A stretch of 64,000 nt of DNA from Platynereis dumerilii (lineage: Eukaryota; Annelida; Polychaeta; Phyllodocida; Nereididae). The notes beneath the pieces are model-generated. The model was not told the DNA's origin and searched no databases. It was given only the letters and a program-made list of their open reading frames with translations. This document shows positions 32,611 through 44,599 of this stretch, piece after piece. The number at the start of each line of letters is the position of its first letter. The first letter of the stretch is position 1. The stretch lies in the NCBI GenBank assembly GCA_026936325.1, contig JAPTHN010000003.1, positions 60,849,192-60,913,191 on the forward strand, in the 5' to 3' direction. The translations under genes and the position numbers were made by a program.

Positions 32611-35600
32611 TTAAAATAGATTTTCTCTTTTGCCAAAATATTCCAGATATTCTGACATTGTCTCTTTAATCTGTTCGTCTGTTATCCCATACTCTTCATA
32701 GCTATAAGTATGCTTCCCGTATTTGTGTTGTTTATTTTTCGCCATGTGGCGCTGCATATTCTCCGTCATCTCCGGTGTCACTTCCCAGCCAAAATTAGCG
32801 TAGATTTCCTTCACTGCAGCAAGAGGATCTTGCACCATTTTAGTATATGATACTGCATACAGCCGATCCTGAAAGTAGGGAGAAAAAAATGTACTTCGGG
32901 GTGTTACATTTGGCAATTAGTCCTAGTTGCGAGCTTTACAAGATAGATCTAGATTGATATATATATATAGATATGGTGTGTGCAACTCTCTAATCCCAGT
33001 TGGGCACTCAGGGGGCTTGATTGATGAGATGGGACAAAGAGCAGGAGTCCTCAACATGTTGCACATATACCTCATGTGAGAGATTAGAACTTTTACTAAC
33101 ATGAGGATTAGAACTTTTACTTGACCAGCGTAGACACTAATAAAAGGGGACCAAATTAACGTCTCATCAAAACAACAACCAGCTGGGATTTTGAAGGTCC
33201 ACCCATTTTTATATGAAAAACAGCTCTTTTTTACTAACCAACCACTGTAGGGCTCTATTCAATGGATTTTAAATGATAAAATCGGTTAAACTCAGTAATA
33301 TAATCATGGAAAACGTGCAGTTCCCTTGTTTGGCAGTGTATAATTTACTTTATAACTATGAATTTTTGATCTACAGCTGCAAGTTGAATTTTAAACAGAA
33401 ATCGACCGGCTTGCCTGCTTTAGTTGTTTTTAATTAGAATGAAGTTAATCTACTATGGTTAGATATTCTTACCTGAGGCATTGTTTTCATTGCGCTCATT
33501 ACTCTTGGGGTGCAAAGTTTGAAGTATGTCAACACAAAATCATTAATATAATCTTTAGTAACATCCCACCGTGTCATTGATTTACTCTGAAATAAAAAAA
33601 TTAATAGATTCAATTCTTCATATTGGCTACTCAGTTCGGGTAACTTGAGAAGCAAATATCAGAGTACACTGCAACTTGGCATGGATTTCGAAGATGTTAT
33701 CAGCATTTATGTCCATTAGTATATGGTGGATTTTGACAGGATTTGGTCTCACAATGGGCATCAAAGTGACTGGCCAAAATTTTTTTCAAAGCTTCTTGAA
33801 TGGCACTTATTCCTTATATGTCCTGTCGACGAGATCCACTAATTCGGTGAGGTATTGCCTCATAAAAATGTTAGCGATGTTCAGCAAGCTGCATTGAAAA
33901 TACCTGAACAAAGGAAATGAAGACTTCAAATAGAACAAAATCGGGCCAAAAAACATTGAAATCTTGTAAAACATGTCAACCAGTTACCGAATTTATTGAA
34001 ATATTTCAACACGGTGGCCTAATTATAAACCATTTATATTAGAATCTAGGCTTTCGCTGAACTCAGACTTTCATCAAGGCTAGGCAAATGCCTGTGTGAT
34101 AATTTCATTCTGACATGTGAGGGCTCTTTGCAGATTGGCGGTCCACTGAAAAAAGTGATTTTCTTATTTTCAATTTGCAAACTGGCTTTGCAACGTCATT
34201 GACAGTTTGCTGTTGGTCTCCTAATCTTCTTATTTGATGAAGTACCTCAAGTCATTTAATTAGCTGATATGATAAGCACTGAATCATCTGATATGGTTAA
34301 CCATAACAGACGCAAACAAAACATTGATTTTGTAAGCCAGTGACATCACACGACCAAGTTGAAAGTAAATACTGAAACTGTTTGGACCGCTAATCTGCAA
34401 GCAGCTCTAACAAGTTCTTCCACCAGAATGTTTTTATCGTTCAGATTGTTTGTCAGGGAGTAACAGCTCAAAATTTAAAAGGACTCACTTGAGAAGTACA
34501 AACACGTTTTTGGTGGCTATGTTGAGTTTATAATTGAGGCTGATATGAATAAAACTGCATAGAAATATTCTTCATTGTGTCACATTAGCAATTTTCTGAT
34601 CTATTTTGCTAAAATGGTGATTTTCAAGGACAGCTATTTAAATATCAGTTTCTCAGACCTCTTGAACTTCTTCCAATTTTCAATGACTGCAGGGCGAGTC
34701 TAAAAAAGCCAATATCGATTACAGTTCTGACTTACGTTATAGAAAATCGAGCAGCTTGAGCCGTACATTTCCTTCACATTTCTGTAGGGGAATATGAATG
34801 TTGCATTTGGAAAGATTTTCTTTATGGTATGAATGTAAAACAGATGGAAGGGTGCCTTCAGTAATGGGACTTCACCATTCCGCAATCCTGAAAATATGCA
34901 AATAAGAGCTGCATGTATTAAGAATAAACAATTCATGAAATGGCAAATCGAATGGTGTTCTCTTGATCAGTATTAATCAAACAGCCTCTGTGTGTCCCAT
35001 GTTGCCCATGTTGAATGTAGAGAAGATGACACTTCATGGGTTATCAAGACTCAAAGAGTGCCGAAATCTGTATGAACTCACTCTCATTTTTTTTTGCATA
35101 TCAAGTTTACAGGCTATAAAAGAAGGCCTATCCAACTTACTGTTGTAGAAGATGCACTTCAACACCCTTTTGTAATACTCGTAGACTTTAGTTTCAACAT
35201 CTTGAGGAAGGGTCCAGGTGAAGTCGCGTAATTCCTTCATCTCTTCGCATATGGACCATCCATTGTCCAACATGGCTTGCTGCAGGATGATGTAACATTC
35301 ATCTGCCATATCCATGTTCATCTCATGCATGATCTTTAATTCTTCAACACCGCCTGGGTAGATGTGGCCTATAAATATGATTAACTTAGTAAAATGAACT
35401 GTTCTTCTATAATATTTAATGGGTTATTTCATTAATGTTTATTGAAAATTAAAGGTGTCAGTTTATATCTTTACTTTACTATTAATTTTCCATTCTACTT
35501 CTCAACTGCTTTTCATATTACAGCAATTACGCATTCTGTAATCTGTATCTATATATTTCTGTTTGTGAATACAAATTCAGAACTATTTACACTGTATAGT

Positions 35601-38148
35601 CTTTTTTTATTGATAATTTTCACACTTGGTAGCATTACTTTTTTTTAAATTTCAGAATGATAATTTCGTATGTATACATACTGTAATATTCCTTTGCTTT
35701 CTCGTATCTTTCGCTCCCTTTCCACTTCTCCGGTCTTCCCGGTGGACAGGGCTGTAGCATCTCCCAAAGCATAGGTGCCACAAATTTGGGATCGTTGGAG
35801 AGCAGTCTGTGCAACATGGTGGTGCCAGAGCGAGGCAGGCCGATAATGAAAACTGGATTGATTTCCATCTGAAAAGGGAAATAGAAATTGTCAAGATTGA
35901 TATATAGGCCTACATTGTATAGCTCTGAACGTCTGTCTTGTTAGTGAGTTTGGTTTTGCTCCATCAACAGTAACTGTTGGCCAAAGAGTTTTAGACAACT
36001 TTTTTGTGTGTCTTAATGACAATATTAAATTTTGACTAGCACCTTAGTCGTTATCTAACTGTAGTTCCACACTAAACACTGTCCAAGTTTAGTGATAAAA
36101 TGGTTGCATTTTGCAGGGAGAAATACGTTTTAAACCTGAAATTGGACATTCTTGTTTAAAAGTTTGTATTTTTGTGTGTTAGTTAGACAACAATTTGGAG
36201 GGTTCCTCCCTCTGGTCAGGATCTAACTGACAAAAATGCATGTTAGAACCCGAAAAAGAGATGTCTAACTGACTTAGACATCATATGCTTCTTCTAAATA
36301 AGATTTAACATATAATTTTTTGCAAAGTAAACAATGATCTGATTGTTTGTTTGCTGTTGTTAAAATTGTTAATCCTTAGCAGGGCGCTAGCATTCAAAAT
36401 TGTCAGTTACTGAGATACCGATTTTTCCAATGGTATTTAAGTATCTTGGTGACGTCTAACTTTTGTTAAATCAACCAATCCATCAAAGGCATGTCAAGAA
36501 CGAAATGTCCTCTCCAGAACAAAAGTTATATGTAGTAGGCCTATACATATGCATTTACTTACATTAGCCACATCTGGATTATTGAGGATTGTCTCATTGA
36601 CTTCCACTCTCCTTCTTACATGATCTCTGGAAATAATAAAATGTCAGTAGCAAGATTAAAAAAAAAAGATTCCTGTACATAGGACAGGATATTTATTTTC
36701 ATTTTGCAAACGTCTGGTACTGATGGGGCGTAAAACACAAACTCACTCACTCACTCATTTTGCAAACGCATTTATGATAATAGGGCAATTACTTTTAGAA
36801 TGTTCAATATATACTTAGCAAATGGAAATTGAAGAGCATACTCAGAAAAGAAAAGAAAATGGTTCTGTTGTTATGATTAATCTATCTCGACAAAGTAACT
36901 AAATAAATACAAGTAGCCTTGTGAATAAGTGACAGAGCATTCGTTTTGGACACTTTTCTGACAACACTTTTCAAAACATGCATTATTGGTTTGAAGTAGA
37001 TTGAATACCATCAAACTTCTGATGAGTAAAACCATCCCTTTCTTTAACAAGAGGCAAGGCTAATGTTACAAAGCTTTTTCTTTTTTGTGTGCTGATTTCC
37101 AGACATTTCCATTCAAAGCAGAATACTGGATATTCACCGGCAGCCATGCTTTTTGAAAGTAGTCTGGCGTAGTAATGCAGACAGCTGTTGTGCAACTTGA
37201 TCTTGTGACCTGTCCTATATATGTAAATGTTGACCAAATTCAATTTTCCAGGGACTGACAGCATACCGCTGCCACTTGTCAGTCACGAATAGATCAAGGT
37301 CATAATAACCCGTGAAGAGATTGAAGGGAGAAATATATTGACCCACACAAGTCAGCCAGAAACAAACAAAGAATGTGATTTTGTGCATGGGTACTTCAGG
37401 TGAAATAAGACAAGAAGTGTCATTACATTGGATGTAAATGAAAATCGGATTATTTATGTGGGTAGCCTAACACAATGCTGATGAAGCCAATGTGTCTATT
37501 TACTTGTAATGCTATTGTCAAAAGCTTAGAGTTCTTTGCGTAAAAGCGCCCCAAACAGTTTCAGAATTTACAGTCAACTTTGTCTTGTGATGTCACTGGC
37601 TTAAAAATATTTTTAAAATTTGTTTGTGTCAGTTATCATTTAATCAAAACATTCAGCACATATCATATACACCTAATAAGACAATGAGGAAACCAACAGG
37701 TAACTGAGAATGACATTGAGCTTACATTGCAAGCCATTTTACAAACTAAAAAGGAAGAAAATATTTTTTTACAATGGACCACACACTCTAAAAAATGTCG
37801 GGACAAAAAACCAAATTTCAATGCAAAACCAACATGGATTTTTAAAAAAATCCATGTTGGTTTTTTGCATTGAAATTTGGTTTTTCAAAAAACCATTTTG
37901 AATCTAAAAAACCAATTTTGTCTGAAATCTGCAAAGAGTTATAATATCTCAACCTACCTCATTTGTTCAGTCATAGCATGTCTCTGTGATGCGCTGAGAT
38001 CTAGCACATTGTTGAGACCTTCAATGAACATGTTCACCTGACGAATGAAGAATGGATTGTCCATTTCCTGTCTCTCAGCTGGAGTAAGTGGTTCCTTCAG
38101 CTCCTCCAAAGTCAATGGAGTTACTTCTGGAAGATTATTCCCTGGCAT
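32611..38148 (-). CDS. Sulfotransferase (Sulfotransfer_3 type), copy B, 7 exons
   Basis: Coding exons, in order of translation: 38148-37958, 36626-36563, 35868-35682, 35368-35141, 34887-34736, 33586-33473, 32868-32611; 397 residues, all GT-AG and in phase. Seen: GLPRSGTTMLHRLL at about 95 (PAPS 5' loop), PMLWEMLQPCPPGRPEKW, FPYRNVKEMYGSSCS (3'-phosphate Arg and Ser) and QHKYGKHTYSYEEYGI near the C-terminus. The start MPGNN was chosen over an in-frame ATG seven codons upstream because the paralogues begin there. No signal peptide or TM. Introns carry MITEs, an unknown coding-like fragment and a perfect hairpin. A TATA box lies 127 nt upstream of the ATG. All key motifs are present, so it is probably active; the acceptor substrate is unknown. 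Confidence 0.9.
34119..34411. mobile_element. MITE in intron 5 of copy B
   Basis: Inverted ends GAGGGCTCTTTGCAGATTGG (left) and TTAGAGCTGCTTGCAGATTA (right, complement), both continuing CGGTCCA. A second member lies at about 37545-37790 in opposite orientation. Confidence 0.7.
34935..35120. repeat. Intron block of copy B, inverted in copy D
   Basis: It contains AATCAAACAGCCTCT, GAATGTAGAGAAGATGACA and GCATATCAAGTTTAC. The same text is on the opposite strand at about 61370-61560 in intron 4 of copy D, although both genes are on the minus strand. Confidence 0.65.
36183..36459 (-). mobile_element. TTAGACA-ended element (copy 2), empty site
   Basis: An inverted copy of 29932-30340, 277 bp, without the 109-bp hairpin. 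It lies in intron 2 of copy B, about 100 nt from exon 2. Confidence 0.7.
36983..37280 (-). pseudogene. Unknown protein-like fragment (copy 1)
   Basis: The minus strand has about 90 open codons containing LHNSCLHYYARLLSKSMAAG, CFEWKCLEI and ERDGFTHQKFDGIQST. A colinear but more damaged relative is at 48320-48615 on the plus strand. I do not recognise the family. Its recurrence and its position in intron 1 of copy B suggest a piece of a mobile element or a retrocopy. Function unknown. Confidence 0.5.
37545..37790. mobile_element. MITE in intron 1 of copy B (second family member)
   Basis: Matches the complement of 34119-34411 over most of its length (CCAAACAGTTTCAG, GATGTCACTGGCTTA, CAATGGACC). 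Confidence 0.65.
37805..37885. repeat. Loopless ~40-bp-arm hairpin in intron 1 of copy B
   Basis: The left arm (37805-37843) and right arm (37844-37885) are almost perfect complements: AAATTTCAATGCAAAACC and GGTTTTTTGCATTGAAATTT. It lies 73 nt inside the intron after exon 1. It could be a very young palindromic MITE. Confidence 0.8.
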
Positions 38149-38274
38149 CTTGTGTGGAATGTTTTTCAATTAAGTATCAGATAGTTTAGCTTATAAAAGA
38201 GCACTGGTATAACTGCTCAGTAAATGTCAGCAGAACTATCCATTTGGATGTGCCCCTCTGATTTGTTGTGATTG

Positions 38275-38282
38275 CTTTTATA
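38275..38282 (-). promoter_or_regulatory. TATA box of sulfotransferase copy B
   Basis: TATAAAAG on the minus strand, 127 nt upstream of the ATG. Downstream of it the four copies share a CATCCAAATG-like element (complement of CATTTGGATG at 38241), near the expected start of transcription. Confidence 0.65.
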
Positions 38283-38479
38283 TTGGAAAATATAGTACAT
38301 GTCTCATATTGATATTTGATGCAACAAAGGTGTCCCAAATTATCAGTGTCTCATTTTCTGTATTCACAGTGACCCCAGACTTTGAGTATAATAATTTACA
38401 CATAATGTAACGGGTGGAGTTGTCAAACAGTTCATTAAACTCTCAGTTTATACTGACTGGTCACGAACTATTGTTTGCC

Positions 38480-38600
38480 GAGCATTATTTTTGTTTCACA
38501 GGCTTTATTTTTGTTTCACAGGCATTATTTTTCTCTCACAGGCTCTATTTTTGTTTCACAAGCATTATTTTTGTTTCACAAGCATTATTTTTGTGTCACA
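38480..38600. repeat. 20-bp tandem repeat, six copies
   Basis: Units like CAGGCATTATTTTTGTTTCA. AT-rich minisatellite upstream of copy B. Its open frames are repeat artefacts. Confidence 0.8.
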
Positions 38601-38689
38601 TTATTATTATTATTTTTTTGCCATTTAGCTGACCCAAGCATGTCAAGCTTTATTGCTCTCCGTCCTCTTGGCCTTTGCGGGGTAGGGTT

Positions 38690-38870
38690 GGTACAAGCGT
38701 TGGAGGAGTTACAATGTAGTCAGTTAGTAGGTTTGGGCATCCAGTAGGTCCGTCTAAGGTTCAATACCAGCACTGCTATATAGTACATAAATGCAGGACA
38801 CTTTTTTGTGAAGTGTCAACCTGTTATTTATGTCGTACGCTATCACTTCGTAATGTAATGTAATCTCGTG
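38690..38870 (+). mobile_element. tRNA-derived SINE
   Basis: A box-like TGTAGTCAGTTAGTAGG near 38715 and B box-like GGTTCAATACC at about 38759-38769, with a (GTAAT)n tail near 38850. Its body differs from the 22.7-kb family. Confidence 0.55.
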
Positions 38871-39903
38871 TCATAATAACTTACCAAGGAAAGTGATCAG
38901 TGCTGTCTCTGGATGGTTATCAGTGATATCAGATAAGTCTGTTCTTTTTTCTCGTTTATCAATAGTAGAGGAAACTGAGGCACGTGGGACACTTGCATGA
39001 GCATCACCAAAAAGTTTGCTCTTTGATTTGCAGATTACTGGAAGTCGGCTGTTTCATTGTGTTGGCGACTATTGATTTTAAGTTATACCAAAAATTTGCC
39101 AAAGAATTAGAAAAATCGAGATACTGCTAATAATTTTGACATATTATTCATAGCGCGACCATCACTGTCCAGTGTCCAAATGAACTCTGACCTTGAGATC
39201 ATTAGATTAAGGAAAAAAGGGGGTTCTACTGTCTGTGGGATATTGAAAAAATTTGTTGCTAAGACTATTCACCCAGCAAAGACACCTGGTAGGTCCAATT
39301 GATTAAAAATTGTAGCAGTTCACTACATTTAAATTCTGTAAAAGACCAATAGAGCAATTAGGTCCCAGTTTGCCCCAGTCCTCCCTTTGGTTAATTTTTC
39401 TATGCTCTCTTTTTTTAGATAAGGGATCCTCAGTTTGATGATCAAAGAAATGAGGACCAAAAATTTGTCAATATATCAAGTACTAGAACATCAGTACAAT
39501 AGAATGCAAATGGTACGAATTGGCACAAGGCTTTTCAGTTTTCATCAGAGCCAATTTATTTCCTTTGGAGGAAAAACTTGAAACAGGAATGTTATGATAG
39601 AATGTCCTCATTCAGCATGGCTTGACTGTTTTGTATAGTTGTATGGGAATCTGCAGATTATTGAAGCAACAAATCATTCCAGCAAATCAGTATTCGACGT
39701 TTAGAATTCGTTCAGGTATTGTATAATTACTGCTTTGTTGATATATTATAGACCACTTCCGCCAATGATAAATATATTGTTTCAAAATGTTTAACTATCG
39801 GGAAAGTTAACCTGAATATCAAAAATGAAATTATGTTGTATATACATTTTACAGGTTTGTAGAAATTTTGAGTTACGTCCGCGCTCGTTAAGTGAGACAG
39901 CAG
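38871..39903. other. Intergenic, nothing recognised
   Basis: AT-rich noncoding sequence; no gene, long repeat or structured element was seen. Confidence 0.4.
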
Positions 39904-40650
39904 GCAGGGCACAGTGAGACAGGGCATCTGCTGCCATAACTGCTGACCCTCAGGACCTGCGGAATTGTTCTATCAATTGCTGCTACAGAAAGTACTGCAC
40001 TCTTATAAAAGCAGCTGGCGAGGTGATTTTTTAGGTCCTTTTTTGAGCATGTTTCGAAACTTCATCGCACAGGGAACATGCACGACTTATTTAACCTGCC
40101 GCACCTGTTACAAACTAATCCAAATTCTTTCTGATGCTTCCCTTTGGACATGACTCACTAAAATCAGTAGCTTATAGCAGGCATTTTGTTTCAATAGTGA
40201 ATTGTGACCCATGCATTACATTCAGGTCGTTTCGAGTGTATTTTGTGATGTCTCACTGTGCCCTGCCTAAAACTGTCTCACGGTGCCCAACACAGCTCTC
40301 TTTATAAAATTTTTGAATCCTGCTGACCGGGTGCCTGTATTGTGGTTCATCATCTCACTATAGACTAAGAAAAATAATGAAGGTTTGAATCCCTGATAAT
40401 TGATTTGTATTATACCATTTTTCTTGAGAATTACAACAAAAAGTCATTCAGCAAAATTATTTACTTTTACTGGCTAGAAACCAAAATATTGAAATTCCAC
40501 TCTCAATGTGCTGTGTAGGCATTCATGATATAGCAGAGTCTCTCACTTACTTACTTTTTGTACTATGCAAAAGAGGGTTGATCTGTAAACATTGCCAGAT
40601 AGACACTACGGGCTTTGTCTCACTGTGCCTGCCGTCTCACTGTGCCCTGC
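39904..40650. mobile_element. TIR element with GCAGGGCACAGTGAGAC ends
   Basis: GCAGGGCACAGTGAGAC at 39904 is inverted at 40634-40650. Further internal copies (CTCACTGTGCCCTGCC near 40253) show the ends are built of repeated CACAGTGAGAC motifs. 747 bp, no transposase. Confidence 0.7.
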
Positions 40651-41585
40651 TCTCCCCTGGAGCTTTGCAGTAGTCGAGTCTTGCAGTTATGGAGGGATGC
40701 ACCAACTTCAAAATGAAGTTGGTGCATTACCAACCATTTTATTTTGTGATAATCAGGAATTAGATGTGCAATGCTTCCGCCTCTGGCTAAATTGGTGGAA
40801 ACTCTGTTGGTAGTGATTATGCAATGGAAGAAAGTAGCGTACGGCCATTACATTTCACATGATACGCTTACAAAGATTTAAAATTTGTAAGTGAGATTTC
40901 GTTCTAAAAATGTCAATGGAAAAAATCAGATATATATCTTCACATTTTTGACTGCATCTACCTCAAAAGTAATATCAGTCGATTATCAAACTTTTTGGAG
41001 CAGATTTAGATAACTGAATTATCGAGAGAATAGACAAAAAAATCGGATTTGTTGTATTAATTTTGGAGTAATTCCAGAATGACTGATCAGTGACCAAATT
41101 GTTTTTTACACTCAATTGTGGAAGCCAATAGGCGGCATATAAAGTTTGAAAGATGTTGTTTCACTTTTTAATAAATTTAGACATTTAGAAACTACAGAAA
41201 ATACAGCACATCTTTGGAGGTTCAGCATTTAATTTATTGCTACCAAATTATTTTTTTCCTCAAACTGACAAAATACAATGTCATCCAAAATGGTGAAAAA
41301 TATACATTTTTGGATAATTCAAGTAATATTAGATGTCTATTTATTGTTAAAGAAGTGTTCAAACTGAACATTTAATAATTAATCTTTTAAGTGCAACCAA
41401 GATAATAAGATATAACAAGGAATTCCTAAGAGAATACATTTTATTTACACATAAAAATACAAAACGTATCCTTTACTTGTTCGGCTGCTGTTGAGTATGC
41501 AAATGAGTTTTTACAATGTCATTACGTGACCGATTCTGGCCAATCAGCATGGTTCCTACACAGTGGCCATGAAATAATACTATAT
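40651..41585. other. Intergenic, nothing recognised
   Basis: AT-rich. A local inverted GCACCAACTTC / GAAGTTGGTGC lies at about 40698-40728. No gene. Confidence 0.4.
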
Positions 41586-41823
41586 ACACTGTAAAATTTT
41601 AAATTTTGATTCAGCTCAAATGATTGAATGAGATGGTTGCACAATTTGTTTGCGCTAAATAGCTTGTTGTTTTGAGTTATGATAATATAGCTTGTTGTTT
41701 TGAGTTATGATAATCTTTTTGTTGTTATAACTTACAGACAACAAGCTATGTTGGCTCAAAGGAATTTTGCAACCATCTCACTCAATAATTTAAGCAAACT
41801 CAAAATTCAGATTTTACAGTGTG
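41586..41823. mobile_element. CACTGTAAAATTT MITE (copy 2)
   Basis: The same family as 31714-31923. It has an extra internal tandem duplication of TAGCTTGTTGTTTTGAGTTA plus TGATAAT near 41660-41715. Confidence 0.85.
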
Positions 41824-42553
41824 CATTCTACTTATGCACATATTGATACCAACAACAATTCAATAATCTTAGCACCAATGGCATAACAATATTAGCAATA
41901 GTGAATGATACAATAGTGTATTACTCTATGGTAACAATTGACAATACTACCGTAACATATTCAACAATGGTACAAAAATAATATTAGCGATATTTAAGAG
42001 TGAAAATATTAACAGTTGCATGCAACTGAATTTTTGCAGTCAGTCACTACATTTTAATAACCCATCAGCACCTCTGGCGCCGCCACCCGTCTGGGGCCCC
42101 TCTGACCCACATCCGGGCATTCCAGAACTCGACATCAACATCAAAACATCAACACCATTTTCGTCAGCTGAAAATTCGGCATTTTCCCTATAGTTTGGCA
42201 TCTCAAATCATCCCTACACATTGGAAATCAACCACAGACGCTTCCAGATCGTTCAGGCAACTTCAGGACCTACTTTTAAAGGTCAAACATGTAAGAAAAG
42301 TGCTTCTAACTTTATCTCTGCTGCACTCACGTGTCACTGGTTGAACATGTGCAACAAGTTGCCAGTGCCTCTGTTATTAACAAGTTCTGGACTGATGTAT
42401 TCAAGTAGCATTATCATTTCCTACCACACATGTATCTCCTTCTGCTTCTCATTTTCGATATTCCAACATTATAAACCTATTAAAGTTTATTAAAACATTG
42501 TCAATCCTTCCTTCTGCCTACCCTCACGAGTGATGGAACAGTCGGTGTGCAGC

Positions 42554-43027
42554 CAAAACGGCGATAAACCAGAACGGCTATTCGTTTTATTTACCATAAC
42601 GGCGATGACAAATTTCACTAGATTACAAGAACGGCTATTGCACTAATTTTTGGTAGAAATACCTTGAAAACTTAGTAGTTTTACTTTAACATAATACATT
42701 TTGTTATCCATCATTGTTTCCCTTATCAAAAAGATCATTTAGTTACGTTTTTAGTTGCGTTTTATACATTTACTAAGTTTTAGCTACATTATAACATGTC
42801 AAATTAGACAACAAAAAAGTTACGTTATTTTGCTACAAAGTAACAAATATCATGGATGTGAACTTCTTTGCAACAAGGTAACAAATATCTGACGTTTTTT
42901 TGTTGAAAGATACTTTTCTAAGTTATTTTATTAACTAAATTGTCATCGCCGTTTTGGACTTTGATCATCGCCGTTTAGGTATTGTCTGAAAATATACGAA
43001 TAGCCGTTCTGGTTTATCGCCGTTCTG
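42554..43027. mobile_element. MITE with 33-bp TIRs inside the composite element
   Basis: CAAAACGGCGATAAACCAGA and the following ACGGCTATTCGT are inverted at 42995-43027 with about two mismatches. 474 bp, AT-rich core, no ORF. Confidence 0.85.
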
Positions 43028-43196
43028 ACTGGCAGTCGAACAGTCCATTGTCCCATGGGTGGGGCAGCTACAACCCAGCAGCTGAGCCCAGCAACCCCAA
43101 GCAGGCAGAGCAGCTATATAGCTGGGGTTGGACAACCACTGCTGAACTTGGAAGAATCGAGGATATATTTTGGGGTGTGCCTGGCTGTTTAACAAC

Positions 43197-43262
43197 TAAT
43201 AAACTGTTTTCTTTCTTTTTTTTAATTCATTGAATAAACTGTTTTCTTTCTTTTTTTTTAGA
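43197..43262. repeat. 34-bp tandem duplication
   Basis: AATAAACTGTTTTCTTTC plus a T-run occurs twice, separated by AATTCATTG. Confidence 0.7.
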
Positions 43263-44599
43263 GGCGATGCTTCAGCCATGCGCTGATATATTCTTAGTGA
43301 TTCTATATATAGCCACTCGCCTCTGTATAGATGGCCACAGGACTCCCGACAGGAGGCTTTTTCCAAGATTGGGAAAATCATCCTGTGAAACTGCGTAAGC
43401 AAAACGGGGGCTAGCGTCGTGCATAAAATGCGGACCAAATGTGCGGAACGGCGGGCAGCGGGATTTCGTAATAAAACGCGGATACACAGTTGCGGGACGG
43501 GACGTTTTTTGCGGGATCGGCCGTAATTAAATGCAGTTGGGGTCAAATATGTGGAACAAGCTGAATTTGCTTTAAAAATCGCCTCTATTTTTTTTTGAAA
43601 AAATTTTCTTGTTTAATTCATTGAATACTTACCAGCACATTACCACCTTGATCTACAGCTATCTACAGGCTACAGTTATAATGTCACCTTGCGTCATTTG
43701 GAAAAAGAAAAGCTGAACCAAGGAATCTATTTTAATATATTATCCTTATATCTCAGGCACACAGTTTGAAGCATTAACCATGATGGTTCCTGTGATCATT
43801 GATTAAAATAACTCTGTTCCAGATCTTCGACTTCTGTCCCAGTTCAAGCCTCACTCCTGTATACATAATTATTTAATAACTGATTCATGTAATTTTCTTT
43901 CCATTATTTTCCTACATCCACTATTTCCAAAACTTTGGTTGTCAATTTATCCAGGGGCGGACCCTGGGCCCTCCAGATAAACATTTTTTTAAATATATTT
44001 CAATCAAATTAACTTACATGCGTCAAGTCATGGATATGTGTTCCACGGATGAGCTCCCCCCCCCCGCCGGAATTTTATGGACCTCCATTGCAGACCTCCT
44101 CAATTTTTCACTACGTTTCTAATTTCTTAAGGTTTCATATTGTATTCCTGTCCTGTACAATTCTCATTTATTTATGTTTCAGGTTTTACATTAATTTATG
44201 TTTCAGGTTTTACATTTATCCTGTTCACTTTTAATAAAATCAAATTTGACTACAATCCTAAGAGCACATCCTCCAACTATAATCAGATAATCACTTACCA
44301 TTTTACCTGACATCAGGTTCATAATTACAAATTATTGTAGTATTATGCCATTGTTCATAATTATACATTATCTAATATCTAAACTTTAAACACTATTTTG
44401 AACAAATCAAACTTTTAGACAATATCATTATCCCTGTTCAACACAAATAACAATATTATTTTCAGCTCCCCCATTACTCATTCATCCCCATTCACTACAT
44501 TCTAATTCTTTTCAGAGACCAGAGTCATTAAGAGCCACCATAGTACAATAATTATAATAGCTGTATTCACCCCGACTAAATATCCATTTCTCATCCGAC

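Noticed and set aside
42221-42493. 90-codon frame after the first leader block
   Set aside because: It shows only vague resemblance to LINE C-termini in alternate frames; not supportable as a gene.
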